Shown here: piece by piece, positions 10,922 to 20,821 of the stretch
Layout of the letters: every line of letters starts with the position of its first letter
Position numbering within the stretch: the stretch's first letter is position 1
Source of the DNA: Candidatus Melainabacteria bacterium
GTDB lineage: Bacteria; Cyanobacteriota; Vampirovibrionia; Obscuribacterales; Obscuribacteraceae
DNA length: 64,000 nucleotides
Assembly: GCA_003153555.1 (NCBI GenBank)
Contig: PLZS01000101.1
Span: 1-64,000 of the forward strand
Reading direction: 5' to 3'
Notes under the pieces: generated by a model
The model's database searches: none
Told to the model about the DNA's origin: nothing
The model's input: the letters and a program-made list of their open reading frames with translations, nothing else
Program-made: the position numbers and the translations under genes

Positions 10922-11098
10922 GTTTCTGTCGTTTTCTGCATTTTGAAGGAACACAATAACCATGCTATTCCACAGTGGCACGACACGGATTGAAACCATG
11001 GGAGCTTAGCATCTGATATCAAGCTACCGATCCGATCGCCGCTCTAAAGGCAATCAGGTAGGCGGGGAAATGAAACTTTAGAGATCACAAAGTTGCAG

Positions 11099-12073
11099 TC
11101 ATAGTTGTGGTGACTGAGTAGTGCTAACTTTCTCCGATTTTTGGTTTGTTGATTTTAATGAATGCTCGACAGTCTCTTCTGGATAAAACAGCATGTTTGG
11201 CAGAGTCAGATGTTGTATGAACAACTCAGGCGATGAGCCGAAGATTGTAATCCGCTTTCCGCCAATTTCTCGTGTTGGTATTACCACAAGACTATCTGAG
11301 TAGGCGTCAAGTTCCACTCTGACCGGTCTATGTGACCAAAGAGATGAGTTCTCATCAACCGTAAAATCGCCAAACAGAGCCACCTCTATTTCTATGCTTG
11401 CCAGTTCTGTATGGGCCTTTCGCAAATCTCGAATCAGATTTTGCGGAGATTCTTCGTGAACTCCAGTTGCTAAGCAAACCAGCTGTGGTTTCAATCCTAA
11501 CAAGGAGGCAGTTCGCAGGCACGCATCAACATACTCAATATTCAAATGATCAACCGAAATCAAAATCTTGAGTGCCTTCCACGGCTGCCAACGTTCTTGC
11601 ACTACGAGCAGTGGACGTGTACATTCGAGCGCTAAACCCTCGGCAACTGAAAGCCTGAGGTATCGACTTCGATCCTCTATCGGCTTGGTTCGGGTCGGTG
11701 CATGACCACAGATGACTAGATCGTGCCCTTTGGCCCTACTACAGATCTCGTGAACAGGATTTCCTTCATCAATCACGCAATCGCTTTTAATCTTTTCTGC
11801 GCCTGCCATATCCTCATACTTGTCAGCTAACTTCTTTGCCAATTCACGTAATGAATTACACAATGTCTCGTAGGCAGTTACATATAGACCACTGCCAACA
11901 AGTCCCGGTTTATCATTGCCCAAGAGTGCCCAAGCACTACGCGTATCCACTACGTGTTGTGCCACTACATTCGCATCTGTTTGACCGGCTAATTTCCATG
12001 CTAATTGCGCGGCCTCATAAGATTGTTCCGAGCCACTCAGGGCTAGCAAAATTGACATCTTATTCATCATCAC
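11099..12073 (-). CDS. Tandem Usp-fold protein lacking canonical ATP-binding motif
   Basis: MSILLALSGSEQSYEAAQLAWKLAGQTDANVVAQHVVD..., Usp topology but no GxxGx9GS. Confidence 0.7.
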   Translation of the reverse strand: MMMNKMSILLALSGSEQSYEAAQLAWKLAGQTDANVVAQHVVDTRSAWALLGNDKPGLVGSGLYVTAYETLCNSLRELAKKLADKYEDMAGAEKIKSDCVIDEGNPVHEICSRAKGHDLVICGHAPTRTKPIEDRSRYLRLSVAEGLALECTRPLLVVQERWQPWKALKILISVDHLNIEYVDACLRTASLLGLKPQLVCLATGVHEESPQNLIRDLRKAHTELASIEIEVALFGDFTVDENSSLWSHRPVRVELDAYSDSLVVIPTREIGGKRITIFGSSPELFIQHLTLPNMLFYPEETVEHSLKSTNQKSEKVSTTQSPQL

Positions 12074-12273
12074 TTCTCCTGTAATGGCTCAATTGTGACG
12101 AATTTCTATATTTTGCACATCAATCGGTCGGACTAAGTCCTTCTGTTCTCGCAGGATGAGGGATGGAGCAGGCGTATCGGATGATTGCATGCCAGTCCAC
12201 ATAAAGGAGGATGCCACTCCGGGAAAGTTTTGCAAGAATAGGATAGGATCATCATTCACGCCTAGGAGATGTT

Positions 12274-12777
12274 ATGAAAGTTCTGATTGCAATAGATAGT
12301 TCCGAATGTTCGGAGTTCGCCTTAGATTCAATCGCTAAGCGTTCATGGCCGGAAGATACACAGTTTCGAGTTATCACTGTTGTGGAGCCCGCATATATTC
12401 AGGCTCCTTTAAATGGAATATACGCAGAACCGATGATCGCAGCTCAAATCGAATTCGAAAAATATTGTCGTGAGCGAATCAATGACAAGGTTACAACGTT
12501 GAAAACAGCGCTTCCTGATCATCAAATATCAGGAGATGTTCTACTTGGACCGACAGCTGAATGCATTATTGACGATGCAAAAAAATGGAATACAGATTTG
12601 CTTGTAGTTGGCTCTCACGGTCGTACTGGCTTGAACAGATTTTTTCTAGGCAGTGTTGCAGAGCGAGTAGCGAGCCATTCTCCTTGCTCAATTGAAATTG
12701 TCAAACAAAAAGTTGCTTCTTCAAAGTCAAAGCCAGTGGAAGCAACCGAGACTACTGCCGTGGGAGGCAAGTTGTGA
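12274..12777 (+). CDS. Universal stress protein
   Basis: MKVLIAIDSSECSEFAL...GSHGRTGLNRFFLGSVAERV. Confidence 0.92.
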   Translation: MKVLIAIDSSECSEFALDSIAKRSWPEDTQFRVITVVEPAYIQAPLNGIYAEPMIAAQIEFEKYCRERINDKVTTLKTALPDHQISGDVLLGPTAECIIDDAKKWNTDLLVVGSHGRTGLNRFFLGSVAERVASHSPCSIEIVKQKVASSKSKPVEATETTAVGGKL

Positions 12778-12778
12778 A

Positions 12779-13273
12779 ATGAAAGTAATTATCGCTCTTG
12801 ATCAAACCGAATTCGCTACACAGATTATAGAAACGGTCACCAAACGGCATTGGCCCAAAGATACACAATTCAAAGTGTTGACAGTGATTGAACCCCTCCA
12901 ATGGGAAGCCGTCTCTTGCATCGAATGGAACGACCTTGCCCAGAAGGCGCTGGAGAAACGAAAGCATTTCGCTCACGAAAAAGTAATGGAGGCCAAGCAC
13001 AAGATCAGTGAGGCAATAGCCAATTGCACTGTTCATGTCGAAACCAGGCAGGGCAGCCCTCGCAAAGAGATCATCGATGCAGCTACCGACTGGATGGCAG
13101 ACAAAATCGTTTTAGGAGCGCACGGGCATTCCCCCAACCGTTTATTTGGAGGAGATGTGTCACGCTCGGTGGCACAACAATCTGGCTGCTCGGTGGAATT
13201 GATTAGACTAAAAAATTTGGCGCATAAAGAGAGCGAGCCTAAATCAGCGCTCCCGGGTGCTCTCTCCAAATAA
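12779..13273 (+). CDS. Universal stress protein, divergent nucleotide loop
   Basis: MKVIIALDQTEFATQII...GAHGHSPNRLFGGDVSRSV; start overlaps the stop of the previous gene's frame by 1-2 nt. Confidence 0.82.
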   Translation: MKVIIALDQTEFATQIIETVTKRHWPKDTQFKVLTVIEPLQWEAVSCIEWNDLAQKALEKRKHFAHEKVMEAKHKISEAIANCTVHVETRQGSPRKEIIDAATDWMADKIVLGAHGHSPNRLFGGDVSRSVAQQSGCSVELIRLKNLAHKESEPKSALPGALSK

Positions 13274-13286
13274 GCCCTAAAATTGG

Positions 13287-13321
13287 TCCCATGCTAGCGC
13301 AAGTCCCCTTGCGCTGCATGG
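13287..13321. terminator. Hairpin CCCATGC-t-AGCGCAAG ... CTTGCGCT-GCATGGG
   Basis: Interrupted inverted repeat immediately downstream of the Usp gene. Confidence 0.5.
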
Positions 13322-13482
13322 GCTTGCCGATTTGGAACGATCTTTGGTATCAGCCGATTGACGTATTGAGCATTTTCGCGTTTGCAGAACTGAAATACTC
13401 AGATTGGATGATGTGTAAACCATAAAGAACTGAGATTCTAATGGCAGTAGAGGCCCAGACCAATATCAAGGAGATCGCACCG

Positions 13483-13977
13483 ATGAAGGTTTTAGTGGCA
13501 GTGGATGATTCAGATCTCAGTAAGCAAATGATTGGAGAGATAACAACCCGGCAGTGGAATCTGAAGACGCAATTTCTGATATTGAATGTGGTGTCATTAC
13601 CAACGGCAGATTATTGGCAAGACTGGGGACTTTCAGTTTGGCCAGAATTGAAAGAGAAACTCATCGCCGAGTCGGAAAGCCTTGTACAAAAACATGTTGT
13701 ATATTTGAAAGAGAAACTTGGACCTGAATTTGCAGTTGAAAGCAAAGTGCTCGAAGGGCATACGTGTGATTCGATCATTCAGACGGCCAAAGAGTGGCAC
13801 GCCGATCTGATCATGGTGGCTTCGCACGGACGTAGCGGGATTGAAAAGTTCTTCTTGGGCAGCGTTGCAGAAGGTTTGTTAATCCAATCACCGTGTTCGC
13901 TAGAAATTATCAAAATCAAATCAAAAGCGCCAGGCAACAAAAAGGCAAGTGCGATGAGCGGAAGTTTGGCGCATTGA
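13483..13977 (+). CDS. Universal stress protein
   Basis: MKVLVAVDDSDLSKQM...ASHGRSGIEKFFLGSVAEGL; internal Met used as start. Confidence 0.9.
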   Translation: MKVLVAVDDSDLSKQMIGEITTRQWNLKTQFLILNVVSLPTADYWQDWGLSVWPELKEKLIAESESLVQKHVVYLKEKLGPEFAVESKVLEGHTCDSIIQTAKEWHADLIMVASHGRSGIEKFFLGSVAEGLLIQSPCSLEIIKIKSKAPGNKKASAMSGSLAH

Positions 13978-14084
13978 TGTTGGCAGCAGACTGTTTCTTG
14001 CTTTCTAAAGCGGCCTATTCGCTTCGGTTGAATCTCATTTAGGAAAAGAAACAGTGAACAGATTCCCGCTACTAGGAGAAGGTT

Positions 14085-14624
14085 ATGCAGGGCGCACGAT
14101 TACTTAGCAATATGGAATGCAAGCACAAGCGGCTCAGTGAGCCGAACGGGTTGGCTCTGATCACAATCGGCAATTCCTTAAGAGGCGACGGCGGCGTTGC
14201 CGCAGCTCTTTCTCATTGCCTGCCAGAGCATTTAGCCAGAGAAGTGTGCCGGTTCGATCTTGGATCCTACTCCGGCGTTTTGCAAGAGTGCCTGATCTAT
14301 CATAAAGCAGCCATCATAATTGATTCCACAAGCAATGATACCGCGCCTGGTACCGTATCAATTGTCGATGTCAGTCATATTCTAGATCAAACAGAACTCC
14401 TAAACCTGCGTTCGTGTCATGGTTTTTCGCTATCTGAGGAAATGCGTTCAGCCAAAAAAAGAGGCCGACTGCCAAAAAGAATTATTTTCTTTGGTGTCGA
14501 AATTGACAAAACTGATTGGAATGACAAGTTAAGCCCAGAGCTGGAAGCCAAACTGCCGAAGTTAGTAAATAAGCTCTCTTTTCTTGTAGCCAAAGTAGTG
14601 GAGACTTTGAATCGCGATGCATGA
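14085..14624 (+). CDS. Hydrogenase maturation protease-like protein (M52 fold), non-canonical
   Basis: LITIGNSLRGDGGVAAAL, AIIIDSTSND, CHGFSL; next gene is hypA (overlapping). Confidence 0.75.
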   Translation: MQGARLLSNMECKHKRLSEPNGLALITIGNSLRGDGGVAAALSHCLPEHLAREVCRFDLGSYSGVLQECLIYHKAAIIIDSTSNDTAPGTVSIVDVSHILDQTELLNLRSCHGFSLSEEMRSAKKRGRLPKRIIFFGVEIDKTDWNDKLSPELEAKLPKLVNKLSFLVAKVVETLNRDA

Positions 14625-14991
14625 AGCAGCTATAGCCAAAAATATTCTTCAATTTGTCAACAACAGGATTGCCGAAACGCCTTACATAGAAAAAGCGACA
14701 AAGGTACAGGTGCTCATTGGAGAATTGCGAAACGTTGATGACGAGCTACTAAAATTCGAATTTGATTGTCTAAAGACACTTTATCCAGGCTGCAGTTCAT
14801 GCCATCTGGAAATTGAATCAATCAAAGCCAAAGCCTTTTGCAACAAGTCCAAGCACTTGTATCATCCAGAGTCTGAGCTTAAATATCGTTGCACTAAATG
14901 CGGTGGTGATATAGGCAACTTAGTCTGCGGTGAAGAGTTAGATGTAATGAAAGTTACCCTTAAATGCCTCTTAAATGCCTTCCTTACATAG
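14617..14991 (+). CDS. hypA: Hydrogenase nickel-insertion protein HypA (divergent Zn site)
   Basis: MHEAAIAKNIL N-terminus, VQVLIGELRNVDDELLKFEFD, C-terminal RCTKCGGD. Confidence 0.85.
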   Translation: MHEAAIAKNILQFVNNRIAETPYIEKATKVQVLIGELRNVDDELLKFEFDCLKTLYPGCSSCHLEIESIKAKAFCNKSKHLYHPESELKYRCTKCGGDIGNLVCGEELDVMKVTLKCLLNAFLT

Positions 14992-15177
14992 AACATACAA
15001 CTTAGAACACACAACATAGAAGAAACAGAAACCGCAGAATTGATTGAACGCTCGCATTGAAGGCACTAATTATTCAGTGCTCCATATCCTTGACATGCTG
15101 TCTGATTTCCTTCGCTCTTGCCAGAGTCGACCAAACTCACGAGACATGCAGCAGAAGTCATTTAATCGAGTAAACTC

Positions 15178-15801
15178 ATGTCAGATCTTGATTGCATTCT
15201 GACAATAAAGAAAGGGCTGCAAAAAATGTCGGCAAGAACCATGAACAGGACCAATACCCCGCGGGTAGCACCTTCAGCTATCAAGCTGCCCTCCGAAGAT
15301 AAGCGCTGGCGTATAGTGGCGGCGACCATGCGGCGACACGGATACGCACAAAGTTCCTTGATCGAGATTCTACACACAGTGCAGTCCAGCTTCGGCTACT
15401 TGGATAAATCATCTCTGGCTTTTGTTGCACATAGTTTGCGCGTTCCTTTGAGTAAGGTATATGGTGTTGCTACCTTTTACAGCATCTTTCGGCTGAAGCC
15501 ACACGGCAAACATACTTGTGTAGTGTGCATGGGCACTGCTTGCTACATCAAAGGTAGTGCCAAACTACTGCAGACCTTGGAACAAAAATATGCGATCAAG
15601 TTGGGTGACACTACAGCTGACAACAAAGTTTCTCTCCTCGAGGCTCGCTGCCTCGGCGCCTGCGGCATAGCCCCTGCTGGTATTTTTGATGGCGAAGTGC
15701 TGGGAAACCTAACCTCTGAAACAATTGATGTCCAATTAAAAGATTGGTTAGCAGAATCAGAATCAGACCCAGAATCAGTAAACATCAAAACAACACTTTA
15801 A
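15178..15801 (+). CDS. hoxE: Bidirectional [NiFe]-hydrogenase diaphorase subunit HoxE (NuoE-like)
   Basis: CMGTACYIKGSAKLLQTLE...LEARCLGACGIAPAG thioredoxin-like 2Fe-2S pattern. Confidence 0.92.
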   Translation: MSDLDCILTIKKGLQKMSARTMNRTNTPRVAPSAIKLPSEDKRWRIVAATMRRHGYAQSSLIEILHTVQSSFGYLDKSSLAFVAHSLRVPLSKVYGVATFYSIFRLKPHGKHTCVVCMGTACYIKGSAKLLQTLEQKYAIKLGDTTADNKVSLLEARCLGACGIAPAGIFDGEVLGNLTSETIDVQLKDWLAESESDPESVNIKTTL

Positions 15802-15823
15802 GAAAACAGTGTGAACAGAGAAC

Positions 15824-17518
15824 ATGAATACAAACAACAAAGGCACTCAACCAATACTATCAAGCGACGAACTAGCTGCAGTGGCCGCTCATGAGTTAGA
15901 AAAACAATCGAAATACAAACAGCGCATATTTGTCTGTATGGGCACTGCATGTCAGTCGGTGCAGAGCGCCGCGGTTTTGGATGCGCTTCACGCCGAAGTC
16001 AAGTCCCGAACAATAGAAGATCATTGCCTAGTCTCTGCCGGAGGGTGCCAGGGCAACTGTGCAAGCGCACCACTGGTCTCGGTTCCTAATCAAGATATTC
16101 TCTACCAGGAAGCCAAGCCGGCTGACGCTAAAGATATTGTTGACTCTCTGAATGGCAATCCAGTGGCTCGCATTCTATGCGACAACAAGACTCACTTTTT
16201 TACCAAACAACAACGTGTCGTGACGAATCACCGCGGTTTACTAAATCCAGAAAGCATCGAAGATTACATTGCGGCAGGTGGTTACAGCACTTTGCTAAAT
16301 ACACTTTCTGAGTCATCCCCAGATGCAGTCATAAAACAGGTGACTAAAAGTGGGTTGCGTGGACGCGGTGGGGCAGGCTATCCAACCGGTCTAAAATGGA
16401 GCACTGTAGCAAAAGCACCTGCCGATCAAAAATATGTCATCTGCAATGCCGATGAGGGCGATCCCGGTGCGTTTATGAACCGCAGCGTTTTGGAAGATTA
16501 CCCTTTTCGAGTGCTAGAAGGCATGACCATTGCCGCCTACGCTGTCGGTGCAACTCAAGGCTTTGTCTATGTGCGTGCGGAATATCCGTTGGCAGTAAAG
16601 CGAGTGGAAGCTGCTATCCGGAGTTCCGAAAAACTCGGACTATTAGGCGATAAGATTGGCTCTACCTCATTTTCATTTCGCATAGAAATTAGACTCGGAG
16701 CCGGTGCTTTTGTCTGTGGCGAGGAAACGGCACTGATCTCGTCCATAGAAGGAGGCAAAGGTTTGCCATGCCCGCGTCCACCCTATCCAGCCGAATCCGG
16801 ATTGTGGGGCAAGCCGACTCTGATCAATAACGTTGAGACCTATACAAACATTGTGCCGATCATGACCAATGGTGCCGATTGGTATGCGGCAATCGGCACA
16901 GCTCGTAGCAAAGGTACAAAAACATTTGCCCTGAGCGGCAGGATCAAAAACACTGGATTAGTCGAGGTGCCTCTGGGAACATCGTTACGAGAAATGATCT
17001 TTGATATCGGGGGCGGTGTGCCAGAGGGGCATGAATTCAAAGCGGTTCAGACTGGTGGACCGGCTGGCGGTTGCATACCGGCAGAGCATCTTGATGCCAG
17101 TATAGATTATGAATCATTGATGGAACTCGGTTCGTTCATGGGTTCAGGCGGCATGATTGTTATGGACGATAGCTCTTGCATGGTAGACGTAGCCAAATTC
17201 TTTATGCAGTTTTGTATGGCCGAGTCCTGCGGCAAGTGCATTCCCTGCCGCGTGGGCACAGCTCACATGCACGACATGCTTGATCGGATCACCAAAGGCG
17301 AGGGAACGATGGAAGAGCTGGCACAATTAGAATCCCTTTGCGACGTGGTCAAGTTTACGAGTCTTTGCGGTCTCGGTCAGGGAGCACCAAATCCGGTGCT
17401 TAGCACTTTGCGCTTTTTCAAATCGGAATATCTAGCGCACATCGTTGGACATGTATGTCCCGCTGGTGTCTGCGGTCCAATCGGTCAAGACATCAGGAGG
17501 CCAACATGCGCGTTGTAA
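15824..17518 (+). CDS. hoxF: Bidirectional hydrogenase diaphorase subunit HoxF (NuoF-like)
   Basis: SGLRGRGGAGYPTGLKW, CNADEGDPGAFMNR, GAGAFVCGEETALISSIEG, ESCGKCIPCRVGT. Confidence 0.95.
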   Translation: MNTNNKGTQPILSSDELAAVAAHELEKQSKYKQRIFVCMGTACQSVQSAAVLDALHAEVKSRTIEDHCLVSAGGCQGNCASAPLVSVPNQDILYQEAKPADAKDIVDSLNGNPVARILCDNKTHFFTKQQRVVTNHRGLLNPESIEDYIAAGGYSTLLNTLSESSPDAVIKQVTKSGLRGRGGAGYPTGLKWSTVAKAPADQKYVICNADEGDPGAFMNRSVLEDYPFRVLEGMTIAAYAVGATQGFVYVRAEYPLAVKRVEAAIRSSEKLGLLGDKIGSTSFSFRIEIRLGAGAFVCGEETALISSIEGGKGLPCPRPPYPAESGLWGKPTLINNVETYTNIVPIMTNGADWYAAIGTARSKGTKTFALSGRIKNTGLVEVPLGTSLREMIFDIGGGVPEGHEFKAVQTGGPAGGCIPAEHLDASIDYESLMELGSFMGSGGMIVMDDSSCMVDVAKFFMQFCMAESCGKCIPCRVGTAHMHDMLDRITKGEGTMEELAQLESLCDVVKFTSLCGLGQGAPNPVLSTLRFFKSEYLAHIVGHVCPAGVCGPIGQDIRRPTCAL

Positions 17519-18213
17519 CTCTTACAGTTAACGGACAAGAAATAAGCGGCGGAGATGACGAAAACATTTTGCACGTAGCTCGTGACCACGGCATAGAAAT
17601 CCCCACTTTATGTCAGCTTGACGGGATCTCCGAATGGGGCGGTTGCCGTCTTTGCTTAGTGGAAGTAGAAGGCAATCCCAAGCTCTTACCATCTTGTGTT
17701 ACCAACGTCAGTGAAGGCATGGTTGTAAACACGGACTCACCACGTCTAGCTGGTTATCGCAAAACAATAATAGAGATGCTGTTCACAGAGGGCAATCATG
17801 TCTGTTCAGTCTGTGTATCAAACAACAATTGCGAATTGCAGGATGTTTCACAAGAGCTAAAGATTGACCATATTTCCTTGCCTTACCGCTATCCGCACAA
17901 AGAAGTGGACGCATCACACGAACGTTTCGTTTTTGATCCGAATCGTTGCATCCTTTGTACGCGCTGCATCAGAGTTTGCGACGAGGTAGAAGGTGCGCAT
18001 ACGTGGGACATTGCCGGTCGAGGAATTAAATCTCAATTGATATCTGATTTAAACCAGCCCTGGGGCGAGTCGCCCACGTGCACAAGCTGCGGTAAGTGTG
18101 TGCAAGTCTGCCCAACAGGCGCACTTTATGAAAAGGGCATGGCCACTGGTGAAATGGTAAAAGATCCCAAGTTCCTTGTATATCTGGCAGAAATGAAAGA
18201 AGACAAATCATGA
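17506..18213 (+). CDS. hoxU: Bidirectional hydrogenase diaphorase subunit HoxU (NuoG N-terminal-like)
   Basis: CQLDGISEWGGCRLCLVEVEG, FDPNRCILCTRCIRVCDEV, CTSCGKCVQVCPTGAL; start at internal Met after AGGAGG. Confidence 0.93.
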   Translation: MRVVTLTVNGQEISGGDDENILHVARDHGIEIPTLCQLDGISEWGGCRLCLVEVEGNPKLLPSCVTNVSEGMVVNTDSPRLAGYRKTIIEMLFTEGNHVCSVCVSNNNCELQDVSQELKIDHISLPYRYPHKEVDASHERFVFDPNRCILCTRCIRVCDEVEGAHTWDIAGRGIKSQLISDLNQPWGESPTCTSCGKCVQVCPTGALYEKGMATGEMVKDPKFLVYLAEMKEDKS

Positions 18214-18746
18214 GCCCCATAAGTAAACCGCTACCTAAACTGGCAACTGTGTGGCTCGATGGATGCTCAGGCTGTCACATGTCTTTACTGGACATGGATC
18301 ATCGACTTCTCACCTTGCTCGAGCAAGCAGACTTGGTCTACAGCCCGCTTGTCGATCAAAAGAATTTCCCAGAAGACGTGGATATCACTCTTGTAGAAGG
18401 AGCAGTCAGTAGTGAGGATGATCTGGCGAAAATATTGAAAGTGCGCGCCCAGACAAAAATACTTGTCTCGCTTGGTGATTGCGCTGTTACTGCAAACGTA
18501 CCGTCGCTTCGCAATCCGATCGGGGTAAAAGCTATTTTGGATCGCGTCAGTGCCGGAGCGGTAACAAAACAACCAGATACGGTGCCGATACTATATCCTC
18601 AGGCCAGACCTGTGCACACAGTCGTAAAAGTAGATCTTTTTGTACCGGGCTGCCCACCCTCGGCCGACACTATATACACAGTAATTACCGAGCTTTTGGC
18701 TGGACGGCAGCCGGATTTATCAACTCTGACTCGATTCGGACTTTGA
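18210..18746 (+). CDS. hoxY: Bidirectional hydrogenase small subunit HoxY
   Basis: ATVWLDGCSGCHMSLLD...VSLGDCAVTANVPSLRNP...FVPGCPPSADTIY. Confidence 0.94.
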   Translation: MSPISKPLPKLATVWLDGCSGCHMSLLDMDHRLLTLLEQADLVYSPLVDQKNFPEDVDITLVEGAVSSEDDLAKILKVRAQTKILVSLGDCAVTANVPSLRNPIGVKAILDRVSAGAVTKQPDTVPILYPQARPVHTVVKVDLFVPGCPPSADTIYTVITELLAGRQPDLSTLTRFGL

Positions 18747-18776
18747 TATTTCGACGCTCACTATCAGGAAATGCGC

Positions 18777-20189
18777 ATGAGCAAGATAATCACAATTGAT
18801 CCAGTGACCAGAATTGAAGGTCACTCCAAAATAACCATTCATCTTGATGACAATGGGGAAGTTGCCGAGGCGATCTTTCACGTTACACAATTACGCGGGT
18901 TTGAAAAATTCGCAGAAGGTAGACCGTTTCATGAGATGCCTTCATTAATGGCAAGAATTTGCGGCATATGTCCAGTCAGCCATTTAGTGGCTTCATCAAA
19001 GGCGTGCGACATGCTCATGTCAGTGCGCATTCCGCCAACAGCCGTAAAACTCAGACGCATCATCAATCTAGCGCAGATTGCTCAGTCTCACGCTCTGAGC
19101 TTCTTCTATCTTTCATCGCCGGACTTACTTCTGGGAATGGATTCGAATCCTGCAAAACGAAATATCGTCGGCGTGGCCAAGGAAAATCCTGAGCTGGCAC
19201 GCAACGGCATACATCTGCGTGCTCTTGGACAGGAGATTATCGAGCTCTTGGGTGGCAAAAAGATACATCCTGGCTGGGTAGTAGCAGGTGGTATCAGCCA
19301 TGCACTATCTGCAGAGCACCGGAATCACATTTTAGGCAAGCTGCCAGAGGCTATCAAAATAGCTGAGTCCACTCTTTTGTGGTTCACAAAACAACTGGAA
19401 AAATTTAGCGAAGAGATATCAGTTTTTGCTAACTTCCCGGGATTATTTATGAGCCTAGTGGGAGATCAAGGAGAACTTGAAACTTATGATGGACACTTGC
19501 GCTTAGCCGACGAGCAAGGCAACGCGATCGTAGAGAGATTGCCACCGGCAGAATACAAATCTATTATTGATGAAGCACAAAACCCTCATAGCTATCTCAA
19601 ATCGCCTTATTACAAACCTCTGGGTTACCCAGCCGGCATGTACCGAGTCGGACCGCTGGCGCGCTTACATTTGGCAAAGAGTTGCGGTACGCCAAAGGCA
19701 GATCAGGCATTTGCCTCATTCCAAAAACTGGATCATAAGAGCGCCTTTCATTATCATCTGGCAAGATTAATCGAAATCCTTTATGCCTTTGAAATGATTG
19801 AGAAACTGCTGCACTCAGATGACATATTGGATTCTCACGTCCGCGCCTTTGCCGAAGCCAATGCTCATGAAGGTTTCGGTGTGTCCGAGGCGCCGCGCGG
19901 CACGCTCATGCACCATTACAAAATTGACGACAACGGTCTTATAACATATGCAGATTTGATCATTGCCACAGGTCACAATAACTTAGCGATGAATAAGGGC
20001 ATCACCCAAGCCGCCAAACACTATATCAAGTCCGACAAATTGACAGACGGTATTTTAAACCGCATTGAGGCGGTGATTCGCACATTCGATCCGTGTTTGA
20101 GCTGTTCGACCCATGCGATCGGACAGATGCCGCTGGATATTCAGCTACTCAGCTCAGAGGGCACAATCATAGACCGAGTCAAGCGCTGA
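18777..20189 (+). CDS. hoxH: Bidirectional hydrogenase large subunit HoxH
   Basis: DPVTRIEGHSKI, RICGICPVSH, C-terminal DPCLSCSTHA + cleavable tail. Confidence 0.96.
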   Translation: MSKIITIDPVTRIEGHSKITIHLDDNGEVAEAIFHVTQLRGFEKFAEGRPFHEMPSLMARICGICPVSHLVASSKACDMLMSVRIPPTAVKLRRIINLAQIAQSHALSFFYLSSPDLLLGMDSNPAKRNIVGVAKENPELARNGIHLRALGQEIIELLGGKKIHPGWVVAGGISHALSAEHRNHILGKLPEAIKIAESTLLWFTKQLEKFSEEISVFANFPGLFMSLVGDQGELETYDGHLRLADEQGNAIVERLPPAEYKSIIDEAQNPHSYLKSPYYKPLGYPAGMYRVGPLARLHLAKSCGTPKADQAFASFQKLDHKSAFHYHLARLIEILYAFEMIEKLLHSDDILDSHVRAFAEANAHEGFGVSEAPRGTLMHHYKIDDNGLITYADLIIATGHNNLAMNKGITQAAKHYIKSDKLTDGILNRIEAVIRTFDPCLSCSTHAIGQMPLDIQLLSSEGTIIDRVKR

Positions 20190-20208
20190 CAAGCAGAGGG
20201 TTGGTGCC

Positions 20209-20676
20209 ATGGCATGGCTAGTCATAGGCTTTGGAAGCGATGTATGTGGCGACGACCGTTTTGGTCTGGTGGTGGCACAGGCGGTGGCAAAGGAAAACCT
20301 GTCAGTCGACATCCTGACTCACAGAATTCTCGGTCCGGAACTGATCGCAAACATTTGTCGCGCTGATGGTGTGATCTTCGTCGATGCCAGTGCATCATTA
20401 GAAGCGGGAGCGCTAGAGTGCATCAACCTTCAAGACGCCAGCTTGGCAAGCTCTAGAGAAAGCAAGCAAAGCAGTTCGGCAATCGCCGTCAGCCATCATT
20501 GCGATCCCCTAACTCTAATGCAATTAGCTGAGACCCTGTACGACAAGCGGCCGCCCGCCTGGCTGTATGTTGTGGGAGGTTCCGATTTCAGTTTTTCTGA
20601 GAACATGAGCGCAGCGGTAGAAGCGCGAGTGGCCGAAGTGGCAGAGAAAATAATTGGTCAGATCGACGTTTCTTGA
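20209..20676 (+). CDS. hoxW: Hydrogenase maturation protease HoxW
   Basis: WLVIGFGSDVCGDDRFGLVVA, FVDASASLEAGA, SHHCDPLTLM; directly follows hoxH. Confidence 0.88.
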   Translation: MAWLVIGFGSDVCGDDRFGLVVAQAVAKENLSVDILTHRILGPELIANICRADGVIFVDASASLEAGALECINLQDASLASSRESKQSSSAIAVSHHCDPLTLMQLAETLYDKRPPAWLYVVGGSDFSFSENMSAAVEARVAEVAEKIIGQIDVS

Positions 20677-20821
20677 AACCGATAAGACAGCAGCGTGTAA
20701 AATGTGCTAACGGTTCGGTCAGAAGCGCGTTCGTCCTTTCGATTGATTATTCGGGTAAGGTTTTGGTGTGTAATGCCAATACAACAAAGTGAACTTCGTC
20801 CAAATTTGAAAGGAAGAGCTG

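Noticed and set aside
15059-15090. GGCACTAATTATTCAGTGCTC upstream of hoxE as family member or operator
   Set aside because: 4-10-4 spacing and different core; a single short inverted repeat with no second copy near Hox
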